A stretch of DNA of 64,000 nucleotides from Micromonospora sp. WMMD980 (GTDB taxonomy: Bacteria > Actinomycetota > Actinomycetes > Mycobacteriales > Micromonosporaceae): the NCBI RefSeq assembly GCF_029626035.1, contig NZ_JARUBE010000003.1, forward strand, positions 1,798,001-1,862,000, in the 5' to 3' direction. A program made the position numbers and the translations under genes. Below the pieces are notes generated by a model. The model was given only the letters and a program-made list of their open reading frames with translations. It was not told where the DNA came from and did no database searches. This document shows, piece by piece, positions 60,365 to 64,000 of the stretch; position 1 is the stretch's first letter; the number at the start of each line of letters is the position of its first letter.

Positions 60365-63157
60365 ATGACGGAGTTGAGCGCGTCGGCGCGGGCCGGGCTG
60401 GAGGCGGCGGTTCCCGGTGGCGTGAGCACCCGGGCCGCGGACCGGCTGAAGCTGGCCCACGACGCGTCGCACTACCTGCTGCACCCCGGCGCGGTGGTCA
60501 CCCCGGCCGACGCCGGGCAGGTCGCCGCGCTGCTGGCGCAGAGCCGCCGCGCCGGCGTACCGCTGACGTTCCGCTCCGGCGGCACCAGCCTCAGCGGCCA
60601 GGCGGTCACCGACCGGCTGCTCGTCGACGTCCGCCGGCACTTCCGCGACCTGGCGGTGCTCGACGACGGCCGCCGGGTCCGGGTCCAGCCGGGGGTGGTG
60701 CTGCGGCAGGTCAACGCGCGGCTCGCGGCGCACGGCCGCAAGCTCGGCCCGGACCCGGCCAGCGAGGCCGCCTGCACCGTGGGCGGGGTGGTCGCCAACA
60801 ACTCCAGCGGGATGACCTGCGGCACCGAGTTCAACACCTACCGCACGTTGGAGTCGCTGGTGCTGGTGCTACCCAGCGGCACCGTGCTGGACACCGGCGC
60901 GCCGGACGCCGACGCCCGGCTGCGCGCCACCGAGCCGGCGCTGCACGCCGGCCTGCTGCGGCTGCGCGACCGGGTGCGCGGCAACCCCGACTCGGTGCGC
61001 CGGGTCCGCGCCCAGTTCGCCATGAAGAACACCATGGGGTACGGGGTGAACGCGTTCCTCGACCACGACGACCCGGTCGACCTGCTCACCCGGCTGGTGG
61101 TGGGCAGCGAGGGCACGCTCGCGTTCGTCGCGTCGGCGACGTTCCGCACCGTACCCGTGCTCCGGCACGCCGCGACCGGCCTGCTGGTCTTCGACAGCCT
61201 CGGCGCGGCGACGGCGGCGATGCCGGCGCTGGTGGCCGCCGGGCCGGCGGCGGTGGAGCTGCTCGACGCCGCCGCCCTGCGGGTGGCCCAGCGCGACCCG
61301 AGGGCGGACCCGGCGCTGCGCGGCCTGGCCGTGCGCGGGCACGCGGCGCTGCTGGTGGAGTGGCAGGAGTCCGACCCGGCCGCGCTGGCCGACCGGGTCG
61401 CCGCCGCGCAGCCGGTGCTGTCCGACCTGCCGCTGACCACTCCGGCCCGGCTCAGCGGCGAGCCGGCGGCAAGGGCCGCGCTCTGGCACATCCGCAAGGG
61501 CCTGTACGCGGCGGTGGCCGGCGCCCGACCGTCCGGCACCACCGCGCTGCTGGAGGACGTCGCGGTGCCGGTGGCGGCGCTGGCCGACACCTGCGCCGCG
61601 TTGACCGACCTGTTCGACCGCCACCGCTACGCCGACAGCGTCATCTTCGGTCACGCCAAGGACGGCAACCTGCACTTCATGCTCAACGAGCGGTTCGCCG
61701 GCGGCGCGGCCCCGACGCGCTACGCCGACTTCACCGAGGAGATGGTCGACCTGGTGCTCGGCCACGGCGGCACGCTCAAGGCCGAGCACGGCACCGGCCG
61801 GGTGATGGCCCCCTACGTGCGCCGCCAGTTCGGCGACGAGCTGTACGACGTGATGCGCGAGCTGCGCGCGCTCTGCGACCCGGACGGCGTGCTCAACCCG
61901 GGCGTGCTGCTCGGCGACGACCCGGAGGTGCACCTGCGGCACCTGAAGACCGTGCCGACCGTGGCGGAGGAGGTGGACCGCTGCGTCGAGTGCGGCTACT
62001 GCGAGCCGGTCTGCCCCAGCCGGGACCTCACCACCACGCCCCGCCAGCGGATCGTGCTGCGCCGCGAGATCGCCGCCGCCGAGGCCGCCGGCGACCGGGC
62101 GTTGGCGGCGGAGCTGACCGACGCCTACGACTACGACGCGGTGCAGACCTGCGCGGTCGACGGCATGTGCGCCACCGCCTGCCCCGTCCTGATCAACACC
62201 GGTGACCTGGTCAAGCGGCTGCGCGCCGAGGAGCACGGCCGGGCGGTGTCGACCGGCTGGCGGGCCGCCGCCCGGCGGTGGGGCGCCACCACCCGGGGCA
62301 TGGCCCGCGGGCTGGACCTGGCCGGCGCGTTGCCACCGGCGCTGCCCGAGGCGGCCACCCGGGCGGCCCGGGCGGTGCTCGGCGCGGACCGGGTCCCGCA
62401 GTGGCGACGCGACCTGCCCGCCGGCGGGTCGCCGCGCCGACCGCACCCGGTCGACGATCCGGACGCCGTCTTCGTGCCGTCCTGCCTCGGCACGCTCTTC
62501 GCCCCCGCCGAGGGCGGCGCCGGGGTGGCCGCCGCGCTGCTCACCCTCGCCGACCGGGCCGGCGTCCGCCTGCTGGTGCCGGACGGCGTCGGCGACCTGT
62601 GCTGCGGCACGCCCTGGTCGTCCAAGGGGCTGACCGACGGCTACCGGGCGGTGCGCGAGAAGGTGCCGCCGGTGCTGCGCGCGGCCAGCCGCGACGGCGC
62701 GCTGCCCGTGGTCAGCGACGCCGCCTCCTGCACCGAGGGCTTCGACCGGCTGCTCGCCGACGCCGGCGACCTGCGGGTGGTCGACGCGGTGGAGTTCGCC
62801 GCCACCACGCTGCTGCCCCGGCTGACCGTGCGCCGCCGGCTGGGTTCGCTGGCGCTGCACCCGACCTGCTCGTCGACCCGGCTCGGCCTGGACGACGCGC
62901 TGCGCGCGGTGGCCCGGGCGGTCGCCGACGAGGTGGTGGTCCCCGACGGCTGGCAGTGCTGCGGCTTCGCCGGCGACCGAGGGCTGCTGCATCCGGAGCT
63001 GACCGCGTCGGCCACCCGGGCCGAGGCCGCCGCCGTCGCGGCGCGGCCCTTCGACGGGTACGCCTCGGTGAACCGCACCTGCGAGATCGGCCTGGCACGG
63101 GCCACCGGGCAGCCGTACCGGCACCTGCTGGAGCTGCTCGCGGAGGTGACGGCCTGA
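60365..63157 (+). CDS. FAD-binding and Fe-S D-lactate dehydrogenase-like protein
   Basis: This is a 930-residue fusion oxidising D-lactate or a related 2-hydroxyacid and passing electrons to the respiratory chain. ATG 60365 has GGGAGG ten bases upstream; GTG 60359 is an alternative. The N-terminal FAD-binding 4 domain has TFRSGGTSLSGQAV and VANNSSGM; the FAD-linked oxidase C-terminal part includes FGHAKDGNLHF. Two ferredoxin-type motifs follow (CVECGYCEPVCP at ~61983, CAVDGMCATACP), then two CCG domains (GDLCCGTPW, WQCCGFAGDRG) as in GlpC. It overlaps the glutaredoxin gene by one base (TGATG). Confidence 0.92.
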   Translation: MTELSASARAGLEAAVPGGVSTRAADRLKLAHDASHYLLHPGAVVTPADAGQVAALLAQSRRAGVPLTFRSGGTSLSGQAVTDRLLVDVRRHFRDLAVLDDGRRVRVQPGVVLRQVNARLAAHGRKLGPDPASEAACTVGGVVANNSSGMTCGTEFNTYRTLESLVLVLPSGTVLDTGAPDADARLRATEPALHAGLLRLRDRVRGNPDSVRRVRAQFAMKNTMGYGVNAFLDHDDPVDLLTRLVVGSEGTLAFVASATFRTVPVLRHAATGLLVFDSLGAATAAMPALVAAGPAAVELLDAAALRVAQRDPRADPALRGLAVRGHAALLVEWQESDPAALADRVAAAQPVLSDLPLTTPARLSGEPAARAALWHIRKGLYAAVAGARPSGTTALLEDVAVPVAALADTCAALTDLFDRHRYADSVIFGHAKDGNLHFMLNERFAGGAAPTRYADFTEEMVDLVLGHGGTLKAEHGTGRVMAPYVRRQFGDELYDVMRELRALCDPDGVLNPGVLLGDDPEVHLRHLKTVPTVAEEVDRCVECGYCEPVCPSRDLTTTPRQRIVLRREIAAAEAAGDRALAAELTDAYDYDAVQTCAVDGMCATACPVLINTGDLVKRLRAEEHGRAVSTGWRAAARRWGATTRGMARGLDLAGALPPALPEAATRAARAVLGADRVPQWRRDLPAGGSPRRPHPVDDPDAVFVPSCLGTLFAPAEGGAGVAAALLTLADRAGVRLLVPDGVGDLCCGTPWSSKGLTDGYRAVREKVPPVLRAASRDGALPVVSDAASCTEGFDRLLADAGDLRVVDAVEFAATTLLPRLTVRRRLGSLALHPTCSSTRLGLDDALRAVARAVADEVVVPDGWQCCGFAGDRGLLHPELTASATRAEAAAVAARPFDGYASVNRTCEIGLARATGQPYRHLLELLAEVTA

Positions 63158-63579
63158 TGGGGCGCAGTTGGCGGTTCGCCGGCCTGATGCTGGTCGCCGG
63201 GGTGGTCATGGCGTTCGGCCAGTGGCGTTCGGGGCAGCCGCCGTTGGGCTTCGTGCCGTTCGCCGTGCTGGCGGTGCTCTTCTCGCCGCTCGTCTTCCCC
63301 CGGTCGCTGACCTCGGCCGAGGCACGGCTGCGCAGCGCGCGCGACGGGCGGACGGTCGTCTACTGGCGGCCCGGCTGCACCTACTGCCTGCGGTTGCGTC
63401 TGCGGCTGGGCCGGCGCGCCGGGCGGGCGCACTGGGTGGACATCTGGCGTGACCCGGAGGGGGCGGCGGCGGTCCGGGCGGTGACCGGCGGCGACGAGAC
63501 CGTGCCGACCGTGGTGCTGCCGGACGGGGCCGTGGTGAACCCCGATCCGGCCTGGTTGCGGGCGCGCCTCCGGGCCTGA
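63157..63579 (+). CDS. Membrane-anchored glutaredoxin/mycoredoxin-like protein
   Basis: This is a 140-residue protein with two N-terminal hydrophobic segments (RFAGLMLVAGVVMAFGQ, LGFVPFAVLAVLFSPLVF) and a C-terminal thioredoxin-fold domain with the redox motif PGCTYC (~63373-63390) and the cis-Pro TVPTVVLPDG. It is the mycoredoxin type of glutaredoxin used with mycothiol. ATG 63157 overlaps the previous stop, which suggests co-expression with the Fe-S oxidoreductase; a role in protecting its Cys clusters would be reasonable but is unproven. Confidence 0.87.
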   Translation: MGRSWRFAGLMLVAGVVMAFGQWRSGQPPLGFVPFAVLAVLFSPLVFPRSLTSAEARLRSARDGRTVVYWRPGCTYCLRLRLRLGRRAGRAHWVDIWRDPEGAAAVRAVTGGDETVPTVVLPDGAVVNPDPAWLRARLRA

Positions 63580-63621
63580 GCCGGGGCTGCCGGGACCGGC
63601 GGCCGTGGCTAGGGTCTTCCC

Positions 63622-64000
63622 ATGCACCGGTCCCGGCTCTACGCACTGATCATCGACGCGCCCCGGGAGTCGGCCGGGGAGGTCACCGCGTTCTGGTCCG
63701 CCGCGCTCGGCGCGCCGGTCCGCACCGACCCGTCCGAGCCCGAGTTCACCGGCCTGGCCGACGTGGTCCCGGGGCTGGTCACCGCCGTGCAGGCGGTCGA
63801 CGACGCGCCCCGGCACCACCTCGACATCGAGACCGACGACGTGCCCGCCGAGGTGGCGCGGCTGCGCGGGCTGGGCGCCACGCCGGTCTCCCGCTGGCAG
63901 GACTGCCACGTGCTGCGCGCGCCCGGCGGCCACCTGGTCTGCGTGATCCCGGTGGCCAGCGACCCGGAGCTGTTCGCGTCCACCGCCACCCGCTGGCCGT
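63622..64000 (+). CDS. VOC-family protein, cut by the window edge
   Basis: ATG 63622 opens a frame that runs past the right edge. The visible 126 residues are a VOC/glyoxalase-like protein (RLYALIIDAPRESAGEVTAFW, HHLDIETDDVPAEVARLRGLG, HVLRAPGGHLVCVIPV). The last seen residues (DPELFASTATRWP) begin a linker, so a second VOC unit may follow. Weak upstream binding site (AGGGTCTTCCC). Function unassigned. Confidence 0.8.
   Translation, partial: MHRSRLYALIIDAPRESAGEVTAFWSAALGAPVRTDPSEPEFTGLADVVPGLVTAVQAVDDAPRHHLDIETDDVPAEVARLRGLGATPVSRWQDCHVLRAPGGHLVCVIPVASDPELFASTATRWP

Overview
The window is very GC-rich actinobacterial chromosome, with almost all third codon positions G or C. It looks most like Micromonospora or a close relative (inference). 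Supporting signs are a DUF397/XRE-DUF5753 regulator cassette, a c-di-AMP (ydaO) leader before an Rpf-like gene, Tat and Sec exported hydrolases, F420-type LLM oxidoreductases, and two kinds of interspersed repeat (GGGGCCCC palindromes and a 60-bp in-frame tandem repeat). No prophage, CRISPR array, rRNA or complete tRNA gene was seen.

Layout. 0-7.7 kb: cell-wall and sugar-ester enzymes (deacetylase end, D,D-carboxypeptidase, LacI regulator divergent from an acetyl-ester hydrolase, VanX-type dipeptidase, DinB protein, zinc dehydrogenase, esterase). 7.8-10 kb: a hypothetical protein, a 39-codon Trp-ending mini-ORF with its own terminator, a tRNA-like minihelix, and the RNA ligase RtcB. 10-13.4 kb: an XRE/DUF2975 pair, then a two-component operon whose lipoprotein is frameshifted and whose kinase lacks its central part. 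13.5-18.6 kb: AMIN-like secreted protein, MFS exporter with divergent regulator, a complete IS701-type insertion sequence with TTAG target duplication, and an HD protein. 18.7-23.2 kb: exported beta-propeller, methyltransferase, and a tightly coupled three-gene operon (two-TM protein, cupin-like protein, IMPase-like phosphatase) that is the best candidate for an undescribed system. 23.2-24.6 kb: head-to-head stumps of an NmrA-type reductase and an ECF41-type sigma factor, then a GNAT.

24.6-31.5 kb is a sugar-transfer, membrane and redox neighbourhood: methyltransferase, DUF2064, GT2, polytopic GT-like protein, NAD epimerase, membrane molybdopterin oxidoreductase. At 31.5-37.1 kb a truncated ArsB-type permease abuts a very large NACHT/pentapeptide/WD40 STAND protein that has lost its N-terminus at the same point. 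37-40.7 kb: GNAT, DUF397, XRE-DUF5753, two small CxxCGxxWPC proteins and a secreted GH16 glucanase. 40.8-47.8 kb: MFS/ArsR pair, VOC protein, SmpB, a Cys-repeat secreted protein, a 3-hydroxyisobutyrate-type dehydrogenase, and a FadR/sterol-desaturase/YhhN operon suggesting ether-lipid turnover. 47.8-64 kb: HtpG with a terminal frameshift, SDR/HxlR pair, an LLM-hemerythrin fusion, riboswitch plus Rpf-LysM, YbaB-like protein, M4 protease, bifunctional PBP, nucleotidyltransferase, D-lactate dehydrogenase-like FAD/Fe-S protein, membrane glutaredoxin and a VOC protein cut by the window edge.

Two cross-cutting observations matter. Five palindromic GGGGCCCC elements sit just after stop codons and probably act as a dispersed terminator family. 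The window also carries several apparent gene-breaking changes: three single-base shifts and three deletions. Some may be sequence errors and should be checked against reads.
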